Positions 52,961 to 62,314 of a stretch of DNA of 64,000 nucleotides are shown piece after piece. Each line of letters begins with the position of its first letter. Within the stretch, counting starts at the first letter, position 1. The DNA is from Streptomyces sp. NBC_00820. Lineage in GTDB: Bacteria > Actinomycetota > Actinomycetes > Streptomycetales > Streptomycetaceae. A program made the translations under genes and the position numbers. Location: contig NZ_CP108882.1 in NCBI RefSeq assembly GCF_036347055.1, positions 5,002,501-5,066,500 of the forward strand, read 5' to 3'. The notes under the pieces are model-generated. The model was not told the DNA's origin and searched no databases. It saw only the letters and a list, made by a program, of their open reading frames with translations.

Positions 52961-54404
52961 CGAGGTACGCCTCCAGGCCGTGGCGACCGCCCTCGCGGCC
53001 GAAGCCCGACTCCTTGTAACCGCCGAACGGCGAGGTCGGGTCGAACTTGTTGAACGTGTTGGACCAGACGACACCGGCGCGCAGCTTGTTGGCGACGGCC
53101 AGGATCCGGGAGCCCTTCTCGGTCCAGATGCCCGCCGAGAGGCCGTACTGCGTGTTGTTCGCCTTGGCGACCGCCTCGTCGGGCGTGCGGAAGGAGAGCA
53201 CCGACAGCACCGGGCCGAAGATCTCGTCACGGGCGATGGTGTGCGCCTGGGTGACGCCGGTGAACAGCGTCGGGGCGAACCAGTAGCCGGAGGAGGGGAG
53301 TTCGCAGGCCGGCGACCAGCGCTCGGCGCCCTCGGCCTCGCCCTTGTCCGCGAGCGCGGTGATCCGGGCCAGCTGCTCGGCGGAGTTGATCGCGCCGATG
53401 TCGGTGTTCTTGTCCAGCGGGTCGCCCAGGCGCAGCGTCGACAGGCGGCGCTTGAGGGAGTCCAGCAGCTCGTCCTGGATCGACTCCTGGACCAGCAGGC
53501 GGGAACCGGCGCAGCAGACCTGGCCCTGGTTGAAGAAGATGCCGGTGACGATGCCCTCGACGGCCTGGTCGATCGGGGCGTCGTCGAAGACGATGTTCGC
53601 GCCCTTGCCGCCCAGTTCGAGGGTGAGCTTCTTGCGCGTGCCGGCGACCGTGCGGGCGATCTCCTTGCCCACGGCGGTGGAGCCGGTGAACGCCACCTTG
53701 TTCACGTCCGGGTGCGCGACCAGCGCGGCACCCGCGTCGCCGTAGCCCGGAAGGATGTTGACGACACCCTTGGGCAGGCCCGCCTGGCGGCAGATGTCGG
53801 CGAAGAAGAGGGCGGAGAGGGGGGTCGTCTCGGCGGGCTTGAGGACGACCGTGTTGCCGGTCGCCAGCGCCGGGGCGATCTTCCACGCCAGCATCAGCAG
53901 CGGGAAGTTCCACGGGATGACCTGGCCGGCCACGCCCAGCGGACGCGGGGCGGCGCCGTAGCCGGCGTGGTCGAGCTTGTCGGCCCAGCCCGCGTAGTAG
54001 AAGAAGTGCGCGGCGACGAGCGGGAGGTCCGCGTCGCGGGTCTCCTTGATCGGCTTGCCGTTGTCCAGCGTCTCCAGGACGGCCAGCTCACGGCTGCGCT
54101 CCTGGATGATGCGGGCGATGCGGAACAGGTACTTGGCGCGCTCGGAGCCGGGCAGCGCCGACCACTTCTCGAACGCCTTGCGGGCGGCCTTGACCGCGCG
54201 GTCGACGTCGGCCTCGCCGGCCTGGGCGATCTCCGACAGCACTTCCTCGGTGCTCGGGGAGACCGTCTTGAAGACCTTGCCGTCGGCCGCCTCGGTGAAC
54301 TCACCGTCGATGAACAGGCCGTAGGAAGGCGCGATGTCGACGACGGAGCGGGACTCGGGCGCCGGCGCGTACTCGAAAAGGGATGACGTGTTGTCCATGT
54401 TCAT
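52953..54404 (-). CDS. NAD(P)-dependent aldehyde dehydrogenase
   Basis: 483 residues. All ALDH landmarks are present: PWNFPLLMLAWKIAPALATGNTVVLKPAE, GSTAVGKEIAR, catalytic Glu in LELGGK, catalytic Cys in FFNQGQVCCAGSR, and EIFGPVLSV. It follows deoC by five bases. The most economical role is oxidation of the acetaldehyde released by deoxyribose-phosphate aldolase. It is coupled to a truncated ALDH-like partner. Confidence 0.92.
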   Translation of the reverse strand: MNMDNTSSLFEYAPAPESRSVVDIAPSYGLFIDGEFTEAADGKVFKTVSPSTEEVLSEIAQAGEADVDRAVKAARKAFEKWSALPGSERAKYLFRIARIIQERSRELAVLETLDNGKPIKETRDADLPLVAAHFFYYAGWADKLDHAGYGAAPRPLGVAGQVIPWNFPLLMLAWKIAPALATGNTVVLKPAETTPLSALFFADICRQAGLPKGVVNILPGYGDAGAALVAHPDVNKVAFTGSTAVGKEIARTVAGTRKKLTLELGGKGANIVFDDAPIDQAVEGIVTGIFFNQGQVCCAGSRLLVQESIQDELLDSLKRRLSTLRLGDPLDKNTDIGAINSAEQLARITALADKGEAEGAERWSPACELPSSGYWFAPTLFTGVTQAHTIARDEIFGPVLSVLSFRTPDEAVAKANNTQYGLSAGIWTEKGSRILAVANKLRAGVVWSNTFNKFDPTSPFGGYKESGFGREGGRHGLEAYLDV

Positions 54405-54409
54405 GGGTC

Positions 54410-55369
54410 TCAGTCCACCGTCACGTAGTCAGGGCCGGAGTAACGGCCGGTGGCCAGCTTCTGCCGCTGCATCAGCAGGTCGTTGAGGAGCGAGGAGGCG
54501 CCGAAGCGGAACCAGTGGTTGTCCAGCCAGTCCTCGCCCGCGGTCTCGTTGACCAGGACCAGGAACTTGATCGCGTCCTTGGTGGTGCGGATGCCGCCGG
54601 CCGGCTTCACGCCGATCTGGACGCCGGTCTGGGCGCGGAAGTCGCGCACCGCCTCCAGCATCAGCAGGGTGTTGGCGGGCGTGGCGTTGACCGCGACCTT
54701 GCCGGTGGACGTCTTGATGAAGTCGGCCCCGGCCAGCATGCCCAGCCAGCTCGCCCGGCGGATGTTGTCGTACGTCGACAGCTCGCCGGTCTCGAAGATG
54801 ACCTTCAGCCGGGCGCTCGTCCCGCAGGCCTCCTTCACGGCGGTGATCTCGTCGTACACCTTCATGAAGTGGCCGGAGAGGAACGCGCCGCGGTCGATGA
54901 CCATGTCGATCTCGTCGGCACCCGCGGAGACGGCGTCGCGCACGTCGGCCAGCTTGACGTCGAGGGCGGCGCGGCCGGCCGGGAAGGCGGTGGCGACCGA
55001 GGCGACCTTCACGCCGGAGCCGGCGACGGCTTCCTTGGCGGCGGCCACCATGTCGGGGTAGACGCAGACGGCGGCGGTCGTCGGGGTCGTCCGGTCCGTC
55101 GGGTCCGGGTGGACCGCCTTGGCGCCGAGCGCCCGGACCTTGCCCGGGGTGTCCGCGCCTTCCAGCGTCGTCAGGTCGACCATCGAGATGGCGAGGTCGA
55201 TGGCGTACGCCTTCGCGGTGGTCTTGATGGAACGGGTACCAAGAGACGCGGCTCGCGACTCCAGGCCGACCGCGTCGACGCCGGGCAGCCCGTGGAGGAA
55301 GCGGCGCAGCGTGCTGTCGGACCCGGTGACGTCAGCGAGAGCGTGTGCTGTGGGTGCAGAGGTGGGCAT
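54410..55369 (-). CDS. deoC: Deoxyribose-phosphate aldolase
   Basis: 319 residues from the ATG at 55369. The DeoC barrel has the Schiff-base Lys219 in GADFIKTSTGKVAVNAT, the second active-site Lys in VKPAGGIRT, and KVIFETGEL. It cleaves 2-deoxyribose-5-phosphate to glyceraldehyde-3-phosphate and acetaldehyde. It is longer than E. coli DeoC (259), with an N-terminal extension typical of actinobacteria. It is the first gene of an operon with two ALDH genes, and a regulon operator lies 18 bases upstream. Confidence 0.95.
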   Translation of the reverse strand: MPTSAPTAHALADVTGSDSTLRRFLHGLPGVDAVGLESRAASLGTRSIKTTAKAYAIDLAISMVDLTTLEGADTPGKVRALGAKAVHPDPTDRTTPTTAAVCVYPDMVAAAKEAVAGSGVKVASVATAFPAGRAALDVKLADVRDAVSAGADEIDMVIDRGAFLSGHFMKVYDEITAVKEACGTSARLKVIFETGELSTYDNIRRASWLGMLAGADFIKTSTGKVAVNATPANTLLMLEAVRDFRAQTGVQIGVKPAGGIRTTKDAIKFLVLVNETAGEDWLDNHWFRFGASSLLNDLLMQRQKLATGRYSGPDYVTVD

Positions 55370-55387
55370 GGTCACCAGACGAGCATA

Positions 55388-55401
55388 TCTACGCGCGTAG
55401 C
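55388..55401. promoter_or_regulatory. Nucleoside-regulon operator, site 5 (deoC operon)
   Basis: TCTACGCGCGTAGC, 13 of 14 matches to the palindrome, 18 bases upstream of the deoC ATG on the minus strand. Confidence 0.8.
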
Positions 55402-55562
55402 GGCTGTATACCCCCGGGGGTTCGTTCCGGCCCGGATCACAGTCCGGGGCACAGTCCGGATCACAGCCCGGAAACCAGCCCGGATCACAGACCAGATCAC
55501 AGATGAGACCCGGTATCGGGCCGGGCCCGGGAGGTCGCGGCGGTGTCGTGCACAATCGGGGC

Positions 55563-56258
55563 ATGACGACCCCGGACCACAAGTCACCCGCGCCGCAGCC
55601 CACGGTGCCCCTCGCCAAGGACCGGATCTACCGCTCGCCCCTGGCGCTCGTGGGCGGCGTGCTGCTGCTGGTGCTCGTGGCGTGGCTCGGCGTCGACGCG
55701 CTGCTCCGCGGCCACGGGCACACCCCCTGGCTGGCGCTCGCCGGGATGATCCTGGCCTTCCCGCTGGTCGGCGCCTTCACCCTCCGCCCGGCCGTCTTCG
55801 TGAACGAGGACCGGCTGCGGGTCCGCAACCCCTTCCGGGTCGTCACCCTGCCCTGGGGCGAGGTCGCCGCCCTGCGCTCCGGCTACTCCAACGAGGCCGT
55901 CGCCAAGTCCGGCACCAAGTACCAGCTGTGGGCCATCCCCGTCTCGCTGCGCGCCCGGAAGAAGGCGACCCGCAACCAGGCCCGCGCCGCGGCCGAGGCA
56001 GCCCGGGGCGGCCGTGGCCGCGGCGGGCGGTTCGGCGGTGGGGGCGGGAGCCTCGGCGCGTTCGGCGGCGGTGCCACGACGGCCGTCCCCGCCCGCGCGG
56101 AGACCGACAAGATCATGGACGACCTGCGGGAGACCCTGGAGCGCCGCGGCGAGGAGACGCCGGCCCAGGGCGAGGTCGTGGTCCGCTGGGCTTACGAGGT
56201 CATGGCGCCGGCGCTCGCGGGTGCGGTGCTGCTGGCGGTGCTGCTGGCGACCGGCTGA
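55563..56258 (+). CDS. PH-domain (bPH) membrane protein
   Basis: 231 residues. Two N-terminal membrane helices (about 27-48 and 58-76) precede a bacterial pleckstrin-homology-like domain (RLRVRNPFRVVTLPWGEVAALRSGYSNEAVAKSGTKYQLWAIP). Then come an Arg/Gly-rich low-complexity linker (GGRGRGGRFGGGGG) and a C-terminal hydrophobic segment. Actinobacterial proteins of this layout are uncharacterised. It is divergent from deoC. A strong bidirectional terminator follows. Confidence 0.8.
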   Translation: MTTPDHKSPAPQPTVPLAKDRIYRSPLALVGGVLLLVLVAWLGVDALLRGHGHTPWLALAGMILAFPLVGAFTLRPAVFVNEDRLRVRNPFRVVTLPWGEVAALRSGYSNEAVAKSGTKYQLWAIPVSLRARKKATRNQARAAAEAARGGRGRGGRFGGGGGSLGAFGGGATTAVPARAETDKIMDDLRETLERRGEETPAQGEVVVRWAYEVMAPALAGAVLLAVLLATG

Positions 56259-56301
56259 GCCCGGATGGCGGCCGGCCGCGCCCGGACCGCCGCTACGACG
56301 A

Positions 56302-56339
56302 CGAAACGGGGTGCCCCCGGCAGGGGGCACCCCGTTTCG
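56302..56339. terminator. Bidirectional terminator between convergent genes
   Basis: Perfect 17-bp arms at 56302-56318 and 56323-56339 around a GGCA loop, with AAA/TTT inside the stem. It is placed between the stops of the PH-domain gene and the phosphomutase gene. Confidence 0.85.
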
Positions 56340-56352
56340 CGTCCGTGCGGGT

Positions 56353-57999
56353 TCAGATGCCGGCCGCCGCCGACAGGTCACGCTTGACGCCCGCGAGCAG
56401 CTCGGCCGCGCGGGCGCGCGCGGCCGGCAGGCCGGCGTGCGTCGCGACCGGTACGACGACCTCCAGGTAGCACTTCAGCTTGGGCTCGGTGCCGCTGGGG
56501 CGCACGATGACGCGGGCGCCGTCGAGGGTGTAGCGCAGCCCGTCCGTGGGCGGGAGCCGGTCCGTGCCCAGGGTGAGGTCCTCGGCCCGGGTGATGGCGA
56601 GGCCCGCCAGCTCGGTCGGCGGCCGCTCGCGCAGGCGGCGCATCGCGTCGGAGATGACGGAGAGGTCCTCGACGCGCACCGAGAGCTGGTCGGTGGCGTG
56701 CAGCCCGTGTTCCACGGCCAGGTCGTCGAGGAGGTCGAGCAGCGTGCGGCCCTCCTCCTTGAGGACCGAGGCCAGTTCGGTGATCAGGAGCGCGGCGGTG
56801 ATGCCGTCCTTGTCACGCACGCCGTCCGGGTCGACGCAGTAGCCGAGGGCCTCCTCGTAGCCGAAGCGCAGGCCCTCGACGCGGGCGATCCACTTGAAGC
56901 CGGTCAGCGTCTCCTCGTACGGCTGGCCCGCCTTCGCGGCGATCCGGCCGAGCAGGGAGGAGGAGACGATCGACTCCGCGAAGGTGCCGGTGGCCCCGCG
57001 CCGGACCAGGTGGGCGGCGAGCAGCGCGCCGACCTCGTCGCCGCGCAGCATGCGCCAGTCCCCGCCGTCCTTGACGGCCACCGCGCAGCGGTCCGCGTCG
57101 GGGTCGTTGGCGATGACGAGGTCCGGGTCGCTCGCGCGGGCCCGGGCGAACGCCAGGTCCATCGCGCCCGGCTCCTCCGGGTTGGGGAAGGCGACCGTCG
57201 GGAAGTCCGGGTCCGGCTCGGCCTGTTCGGCGACCAGGACCGGCTCGGGGAAGCCGGCGCGGGCGAACGCGGCGAGCAGGACGTCCTTGCCGACGCCGTG
57301 CATCGCCGTGTAGACCGTGCGGGCCGTGCGCGGGGAGCCCGCGTCCAGTACGGCGTCCGTACGGGCCAGGTAGGCGTCCAGGACCGCGTCGTCGAGGATC
57401 TCCCAGCCCGCGTCCGGGCGCGGTACGTCGTGCAGCGAGGCGATCGCGTCGATCTCGGCGGCGATCTCCGCGTCGGCGGGCGGCACGATCTGGGAGCCGT
57501 CGCCGAGGTAGACCTTGTAGCCGTTGTCCCGGGGCGGGTTGTGGCTGGCCGTGACCTCCACGCCCGCGACCGCGCCCAGGTGCCGTATGGCGAAGGCCAG
57601 GACGGGGGTGGGCAGGGGGCGCGGCAGCACGACGGCACGCAGGCCGGCGCCGGTCATCACGGCGGCGGTGTCCCGGGCGAAGTCGGCGGACTTGTGGCGG
57701 GCGTCGTAGCCGATGGCGACGATACCGGCGTCGTCGCCCCCGTGGGGGGTGCCGTTCTTCTTCAGGTACGCGGCGAGGCCCGCGGCGGCGCGGATGACGA
57801 CGGAGCGGTTCATGCGCATCGGTCCGGCGCCGAGTTCGCCCCGCAGACCGGCGGTGCCGAACTGGAGGGTGCCGCCGAAGCGGGCGGAGAGCTCCGCGAC
57901 GTCGCCGGCCTCGATCAGCTTGGCCAGTTCGTCACGGGTCTCCTGGTCCGGGTCCTCCGCGAGCCACGCGTCGGCCTCGGCGATGAGATCGTCGTACAC
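56353..57999 (-). CDS. Phosphoglucomutase/phosphomannomutase-family phosphohexo(pento)mutase
   Basis: 548 residues from a GTG at 57999, behind AGGAGAGG. It has the active-site phosphoserine loop TASHNPPRDNGYKVY, the metal site DPDADR, the sugar-binding GYEEALGY and the C-terminal phosphate loop RPSGTEPKLKCY. The group includes enzymes acting on ribose-1-phosphate/deoxyribose-1-phosphate. Its position just downstream of purine nucleoside phosphorylase suggests it makes (deoxy)ribose-5-phosphate for DeoC. That preference is inferred from context. Confidence 0.9.
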   Translation of the reverse strand: MYDDLIAEADAWLAEDPDQETRDELAKLIEAGDVAELSARFGGTLQFGTAGLRGELGAGPMRMNRSVVIRAAAGLAAYLKKNGTPHGGDDAGIVAIGYDARHKSADFARDTAAVMTGAGLRAVVLPRPLPTPVLAFAIRHLGAVAGVEVTASHNPPRDNGYKVYLGDGSQIVPPADAEIAAEIDAIASLHDVPRPDAGWEILDDAVLDAYLARTDAVLDAGSPRTARTVYTAMHGVGKDVLLAAFARAGFPEPVLVAEQAEPDPDFPTVAFPNPEEPGAMDLAFARARASDPDLVIANDPDADRCAVAVKDGGDWRMLRGDEVGALLAAHLVRRGATGTFAESIVSSSLLGRIAAKAGQPYEETLTGFKWIARVEGLRFGYEEALGYCVDPDGVRDKDGITAALLITELASVLKEEGRTLLDLLDDLAVEHGLHATDQLSVRVEDLSVISDAMRRLRERPPTELAGLAITRAEDLTLGTDRLPPTDGLRYTLDGARVIVRPSGTEPKLKCYLEVVVPVATHAGLPAARARAAELLAGVKRDLSAAAGI

Positions 58000-58035
58000 C
58001 TTGGGATCAACCTCTCCTGTGTCTGCCTGGTCCCG

Positions 58036-58054
58036 CTGGGGGCTCCGCCCCCAG
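58036..58054 (-). promoter_or_regulatory. Hairpin between purine phosphorylase and phosphomutase genes
   Basis: CTGGGGGC-TCC-GCCCCCAG forms an 8-bp stem 37 bases upstream of the phosphomutase start, in the middle of a presumed two-gene operon. It may attenuate or process the transcript. A 19-bp direct repeat follows nearby at 58189-58226. Confidence 0.4.
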
Positions 58055-58188
58055 GTCCCCGTTTTCCCGCCCGTCCGGCCGGGAACCGGACGGCCGGCCC
58101 GGCGCCCACGTGCCGACACCGCCCGCCCGCGGCCGTGTGCGGGGCCGCCAAGGCGTCTGAGCCTCACGCCGGGCGGTCCCGCGTCCGC

Positions 58189-58226
58189 GTCGTACCGGGC
58201 GGGTCGTGTCGTACCGGGCGGGTCGT
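58189..58226. repeat. 19-bp tandem direct repeat
   Basis: GTCGTACCGGGCGGGTCGT occurs twice in succession (58189-58207 and 58208-58226) in the 266-base gap between the phosphorylase and phosphomutase genes. Confidence 0.75.
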
Positions 58227-58265
58227 GTCGCGTCGCGGCGCGGCACGTTCTCGTCCGGGAGTCGC

Positions 58266-59090
58266 TTACAGCCGGCCCAGTACCTGGGTCAGCAGCTGGC
58301 CCATGCGGGCTGCCGAGTCGCGGCCCGCCTGCAGGACCTCCTCGTGGTTGAGGGGCTCGCCCGTCATGCCCGCGGCGAGGTTGGTGACCAGGGAGATGCC
58401 CAGCACCTCGGCGCCCGCCTCACGCGCGGCGATGGCCTCGAGGACCGTGGACATGCCGACGAGGTCCGCGCCGATGACGCGGGCCATGCGGATCTCGGCC
58501 GGGGTCTCGTAGTGCGGGCCGGGGAACTGCGCGTAGACGCCCTCCTCCAGGGAGGGGTCGATCTCCTTGCACAGGGCGCGCAGCCGCGGGGAGTACAGGT
58601 CCGTCAGGTCGACGAAGTTGGCGCCGACGATCGGGGAGGTGGCCGTCAGGTTCAGGTGATCGCTGATCAGCACCGGCTGGCCGGGGCGCATGCCCTCGCG
58701 CAGACCGCCGCAGCCGTTGGTGAGCACGATGGTCTTGCAGCCGGCGGCGACGGCCGTACGGACGCCGTGCGCGACGGCGGCCACCCCGCGGCCCTCGTAG
58801 TAGTGCGTGCGGCCGAGGAAGACCAGCGCGCGCTTGTCACCGAAGGAGTACGAGCGGATCTTTCCGCCGTGCCCCTCGACCGCCGGCGGCGGGAAGCCGG
58901 GCAGCTCGGTGACCTGGAACTCGGCGTCGGGCGCGCCCAGGGCGTCGACGGCCGGAGCCCAGCCGGAGCCCATCACGAGGGCGACGTCGTGGGTCTCGGC
59001 GCCCGTGAGCTCGCGCAGGCGCGCGGCGGCGGCGTCGGCGGCCGCATAGGGGTCGCCCTGGATGTCGTCCGGAAGGAGAGATGCGTTCAC
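58266..59090 (-). CDS. punA: Purine nucleoside phosphorylase (trimeric type)
   Basis: 274 residues from a GTG at 59090. The trimeric PNP/MTAP signature is clear: [12 protein letters not shown], the substrate segment [53 protein letters not shown], and [15 protein letters not shown]. It phosphorolyses (deoxy)inosine and (deoxy)guanosine, taking the product of adenosine deaminase. The downstream phosphomutase then acts on the sugar phosphate. A regulon operator lies 24 bases upstream. Confidence 0.95.
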   Translation of the reverse strand: MNASLLPDDIQGDPYAAADAAAARLRELTGAETHDVALVMGSGWAPAVDALGAPDAEFQVTELPGFPPPAVEGHGGKIRSYSFGDKRALVFLGRTHYYEGRGVAAVAHGVRTAVAAGCKTIVLTNGCGGLREGMRPGQPVLISDHLNLTATSPIVGANFVDLTDLYSPRLRALCKEIDPSLEEGVYAQFPGPHYETPAEIRMARVIGADLVGMSTVLEAIAAREAGAEVLGISLVTNLAAGMTGEPLNHEEVLQAGRDSAARMGQLLTQVLGRL

Positions 59091-59114
59091 GTCGACGAGG
59101 GTAGCCGGTCTTCG

Positions 59115-59128
59115 CCTACGCGCGTAGA
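59115..59128. promoter_or_regulatory. Nucleoside-regulon operator, site 6 (purine phosphorylase operon)
   Basis: CCTACGCGCGTAGA, 13 of 14 matches to the palindrome, 24 bases upstream of the phosphorylase start on the minus strand. Confidence 0.8.
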
Positions 59129-59197
59129 TGACAGAGCCCATGGGTTTGCGATCGTTGTCATGCGGTTTCTGGCAGGCGGTGGGCAAAGGGCCGCCGG

Positions 59198-59635
59198 TCA
59201 GCAGGGGCGTTTGCGGAGTTCCATCACATAGTCGTGGGGCGCCCCCGCGGACTCGGCCGCGTCCGCGATCTCTCCGAGGTAGCGGGCCGAGGGCAGGCCG
59301 CCCTCGTAGCCGTTGAGGACGTACGCCCAGGCCGGCTCCTCGCCGTCCAGCGTGTGCGCGCGCACCCGCACGCGCCGGTAGATGCCGAGGCCGACGCCCT
59401 CCCACCGGTCCAGCGACTCCTCGTCCGCCGGCGTGAGGTCGTACAGACCGACGAAGACCTGCGCCCCGGGCCCCTCGACGAGTGTCGCCAGCGCGCCCTC
59501 CCAGCCCAGCTGCTCGCCCCCGAAGGTCAGCCGCCAGCCGTTCAGCCAGCCGATGGCGCGCAGCGGGGAATGCGGGGCGCGGCGGGACATCAGCCGCGCG
59601 TCGAGGTTGCCGGCGTACGCGGCATAGAGCGACAT
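59198..59635 (-). CDS. Gamma-glutamylcyclotransferase (GGCT/AIG2)-like protein
   Basis: 145 residues from an [38 protein letters not shown] matches the YG(S/N)L substrate loop of the GGCT-like fold. [31 protein letters not shown] holds the conserved acidic region, and [19 protein letters not shown] the C-terminal part. It may act on gamma-glutamyl dipeptides or related amines. The canonical YGSN is YAGN here. It is divergent from the quinone-reductase gene with about 106 bases between starts. Confidence 0.82.
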   Translation of the reverse strand: MSLYAAYAGNLDARLMSRRAPHSPLRAIGWLNGWRLTFGGEQLGWEGALATLVEGPGAQVFVGLYDLTPADEESLDRWEGVGLGIYRRVRVRAHTLDGEEPAWAYVLNGYEGGLPSARYLGEIADAAESAGAPHDYVMELRKRPC

Positions 59636-59741
59636 GGGGGAGAGGGTACGGCAGTGGGAACTCCCGTATCCCACGCCTCAGAGGTCTCTTCCTCCCCATG
59701 GCCGTGCCCCCGGGGAGTGACCCGTTCGAGGGTGCGGGACA

Positions 59742-61190
59742 ATGGGGGACGTGACTCGGATCGTGATCATCGGTGGCGGACCCGGCGGATACGAGGCGGC
59801 CCTCACGGCCGCCCAGCTCGGCGCGGAGGTGACCGTCGTGGACTGCGACGGTCTGGGCGGGGCGTCGGTGCTGACCGACTGCGTGCCGTCGAAGACCCTC
59901 ATCGCCACGGCCGAGGTGATGACCACCTTCGACTCCTCCTACGAGGAACTGGGCATCATCGTCGCCGACGACACCCCGCACGTCGAACAGGCGGCCCGGG
60001 TGGTCGGCGTGGACCTCGGCAAGGTCAACCGCCGTGTGAAGCGCCTCGCGCTCGCCCAGTCGCACGACATCACCGCCTCCGTGACGCGGGCCGGCGCCCG
60101 GGTCATGCGCGGCCGCGGCCGGCTGGAGGGCATGCAGGCCCTCGACGGCTCCCGCAAGGTCGTCGTCACGGCCGCCGACGGCACCGAGGAGACCCTCGTC
60201 GCCGACGCCGTCCTCATCGCCACCGGCGGTCACCCGCGCGAGGTGCCCGACGCCCAGCCCGACGGTGAGCGCATCCTGAACTGGACGCAGGTCTACGACC
60301 TCACCGAGCTGCCGGAAGAGCTGATCGTGGTCGGCTCCGGCGTCACCGGCGCCGAGTTCGCCGGCGCCTACCAGGCGCTCGGCTCCAAGGTCACCCTGGT
60401 CTCCTCCCGCGACCGCGTGCTGCCGGGCGAGGACCCCGACGCCGCCGCCGTCCTGGAGGACGTCTTCCGGCGCCGCGGCATGAACGTCATGGCCCGCTCC
60501 CGCGCCCAGTCCGCCAAGCGGGTCGGCGACCGCGTCGAGGTCACCCTCGCCGACGGCCGCGTGATCAGTGGCAGCCACTGCCTCATGGCCGTCGGTGCCA
60601 TCCCGAACAGCGCGGGGCTGGGGCTGGAGGAGGCCGGCGTCAGGCTGAAGGAGTCCGGGCACATCTGGACCGACCGGGTGTCGCGCACCAGCGCCCCCGG
60701 CGTCTACGCGGCCGGCGACGTCACCGGTGTCTTCGCCCTCGCCTCCGTGGCCGCGATGCAGGGGCGCATCGCGATGTACCACTTCCTCGGCGACACGGTG
60801 AGCCCGCTCAACCTCAAGACCGTCTCCTCGAACGTCTTCACCGACCCCGAGATCGCCACCGTCGGCTACACGCAGGCGGACGTCGACGCGGGCAAGATCG
60901 AGGCGCGGGCCGTGAAGCTGCCGCTGCTGCGCAACCCGCGCGCGAAGATGCAGGGCATCCGGGACGGCTTCGTGAAGATCTTCTGCCGTCCGGGCACCGG
61001 GATCGTCGTCGGCGGCGTGGTCGTCGCGCCGCGGGCGTCGGAACTCATCCACCCCATCTCGATCGCCGTCGACAACAACCTGACGGTCGAACAGATCGCG
61101 AACGCGTTCACGGTCTACCCGTCCCTCTCGGGGTCGATCGCCGAGGTGGCGCGCCAGCTGCACGGGCGCAAGGCGAGCGCGGAGGCCTGA
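59742..61190 (+). CDS. LpdA-type NAD(P)H quinone reductase (flavoprotein)
   Basis: 482 residues from ATG 59742, or GTG 59751. It has the pyridine-nucleotide disulphide oxidoreductase fold: FAD motif [19 protein letters not shown](P) motif [18 protein letters not shown], and [21 protein letters not shown]. The redox disulphide is incomplete: [13 protein letters not shown] has Ser42 where dihydrolipoamide dehydrogenase has its first Cys, leaving only Cys47. The same loss is known for mycobacterial LpdA (Rv3303c), which reduces quinones. So it is not a lipoamide dehydrogenase. Confidence 0.9.
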   Translation: MGDVTRIVIIGGGPGGYEAALTAAQLGAEVTVVDCDGLGGASVLTDCVPSKTLIATAEVMTTFDSSYEELGIIVADDTPHVEQAARVVGVDLGKVNRRVKRLALAQSHDITASVTRAGARVMRGRGRLEGMQALDGSRKVVVTAADGTEETLVADAVLIATGGHPREVPDAQPDGERILNWTQVYDLTELPEELIVVGSGVTGAEFAGAYQALGSKVTLVSSRDRVLPGEDPDAAAVLEDVFRRRGMNVMARSRAQSAKRVGDRVEVTLADGRVISGSHCLMAVGAIPNSAGLGLEEAGVRLKESGHIWTDRVSRTSAPGVYAAGDVTGVFALASVAAMQGRIAMYHFLGDTVSPLNLKTVSSNVFTDPEIATVGYTQADVDAGKIEARAVKLPLLRNPRAKMQGIRDGFVKIFCRPGTGIVVGGVVVAPRASELIHPISIAVDNNLTVEQIANAFTVYPSLSGSIAEVARQLHGRKASAEA

Positions 61191-61366
61191 CGGCGGGCCT
61201 GCGCGGACACGGACTCCCCGTCGGTCACGGGGAGTTGTCGCGCATGCGTGCGGCATAGGCGGGTGGGTTAACTCCTATACCACCCCGCACCCGCCCTTGC
61301 GAACAACTTCTGTTATTCGGCGCAAACTGCTGAAAGCAGACGGTCGTTGGGGTTACTGTCAGTTTC

Positions 61367-62314
61367 GTGTTCGCTGCAGAACGTCGCCAATTGATCCTCG
61401 AAATGGTGCGAGCGAACGGGGCCGTGTCGCTCCGTGAACTCGCCCGCGTCGTCCAGACCTCCGAAGTGACCGTGCGGCGCGATGTGCGCGCACTGGAGGC
61501 AGAAGGACTCCTCGACCGCCGGCACGGCGGTGCGGTACTGCCGGGCGGATTCACGCGGGAGTCCGGCTTTCCGCAGAAGTCCCATCTCGCGACCGCGGAG
61601 AAGACGGCCATCGCCGACCTCGCCGCGGGCCTCGTCGAAGAGGGCGAGGCCATCGTGGTCGGGGCGGGTACGACCACGCAGGAGCTGGCCCGCCGGCTCG
61701 CGCGGGTACCCGGTCTGACCGTCGTCACCAACTCCCTCCTGGTCGCCCAGGCGCTCGCCCACGCCAACCGCGTGGAGGTCGTGATGACCGGCGGTACGCT
61801 GCGCGGCTCCAACTACGCGCTGGTCGGCTCCGGTGCCGAGCAGTCCCTGCAGGGGCTGAGGGTCTCGAAGGCCTTCCTCTCCGGCAGTGGCCTGACCGCC
61901 GAGCGCGGCCTGTCCACGTCCAACATGCTGTCGGCGTCCGTCGACCGCGCCCTCGTCCAGGCCGCCGCGGAGGTCGTGGTCCTCGCCGACCACACCAAGC
62001 TCGGCACCGACACGATGTTCCAGACGGTGCCGACCGACGTCATCACCCGCCTGGTCACCGACGAGCCGCCCGCGCACGACGACCGTGCCGCCACCGAGCT
62101 GCAGGCGCTCGCCGACCAGGGCGTGCAGATCGCTGTCGCGGGGGCCTCGGGAAACCACTCGGCGGGTGAGCAGGGGCCCGCGGCGCGTCAGCGGGGGGTG
62201 CCCGGGCCCCGGCGGAGTCAGCTGCCCGGGGCCGGGCTGCGGTCGGCCTCCGTACTGGGGGAGCAGCCCGCGGGCACCGAACGGGGGCGCGTCGCGGATC
62301 TGCGGCGCCGTTAG
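61367..62314 (+). CDS. DeoR-family transcriptional regulator
   Basis: 315 residues from a GTG. The N-terminal winged helix is canonical (ERRQLILEMVRANGAVSLRELARVVQTSEVTVRRDVRALEAEGLLDRRHGGAVL). The sensor domain has the sugar-phosphate-binding pattern VVGAGTTTQELARRL and VMTGGTLRGSNYALVG, then VVVLADHTKLGTDT. DeoR-type regulators usually sense phosphorylated sugars. The last 55 residues are a low-complexity Gly/Pro/Arg tail. It is near the nucleoside genes, but its own promoter lacks the shared palindrome. Whether it controls the regulon is open. Confidence 0.9.
   Translation: MFAAERRQLILEMVRANGAVSLRELARVVQTSEVTVRRDVRALEAEGLLDRRHGGAVLPGGFTRESGFPQKSHLATAEKTAIADLAAGLVEEGEAIVVGAGTTTQELARRLARVPGLTVVTNSLLVAQALAHANRVEVVMTGGTLRGSNYALVGSGAEQSLQGLRVSKAFLSGSGLTAERGLSTSNMLSASVDRALVQAAAEVVVLADHTKLGTDTMFQTVPTDVITRLVTDEPPAHDDRAATELQALADQGVQIAVAGASGNHSAGEQGPAARQRGVPGPRRSQLPGAGLRSASVLGEQPAGTERGRVADLRRR

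Noticed and set aside
58266..61256. 996-codon minus-strand frame covering the GGCT and quinone reductase genes
   Set aside because: Only the last 274 codons (the purine phosphorylase) have family motifs. The rest is antisense to a well-defined flavoprotein.
61367..62314. Assigning the DeoR-family protein as the regulator of the six palindromes
   Set aside because: It is only a neighbour: its promoter lacks the site and the CG-centred palindrome looks more like a LacI-type operator, so I leave it as one candidate.
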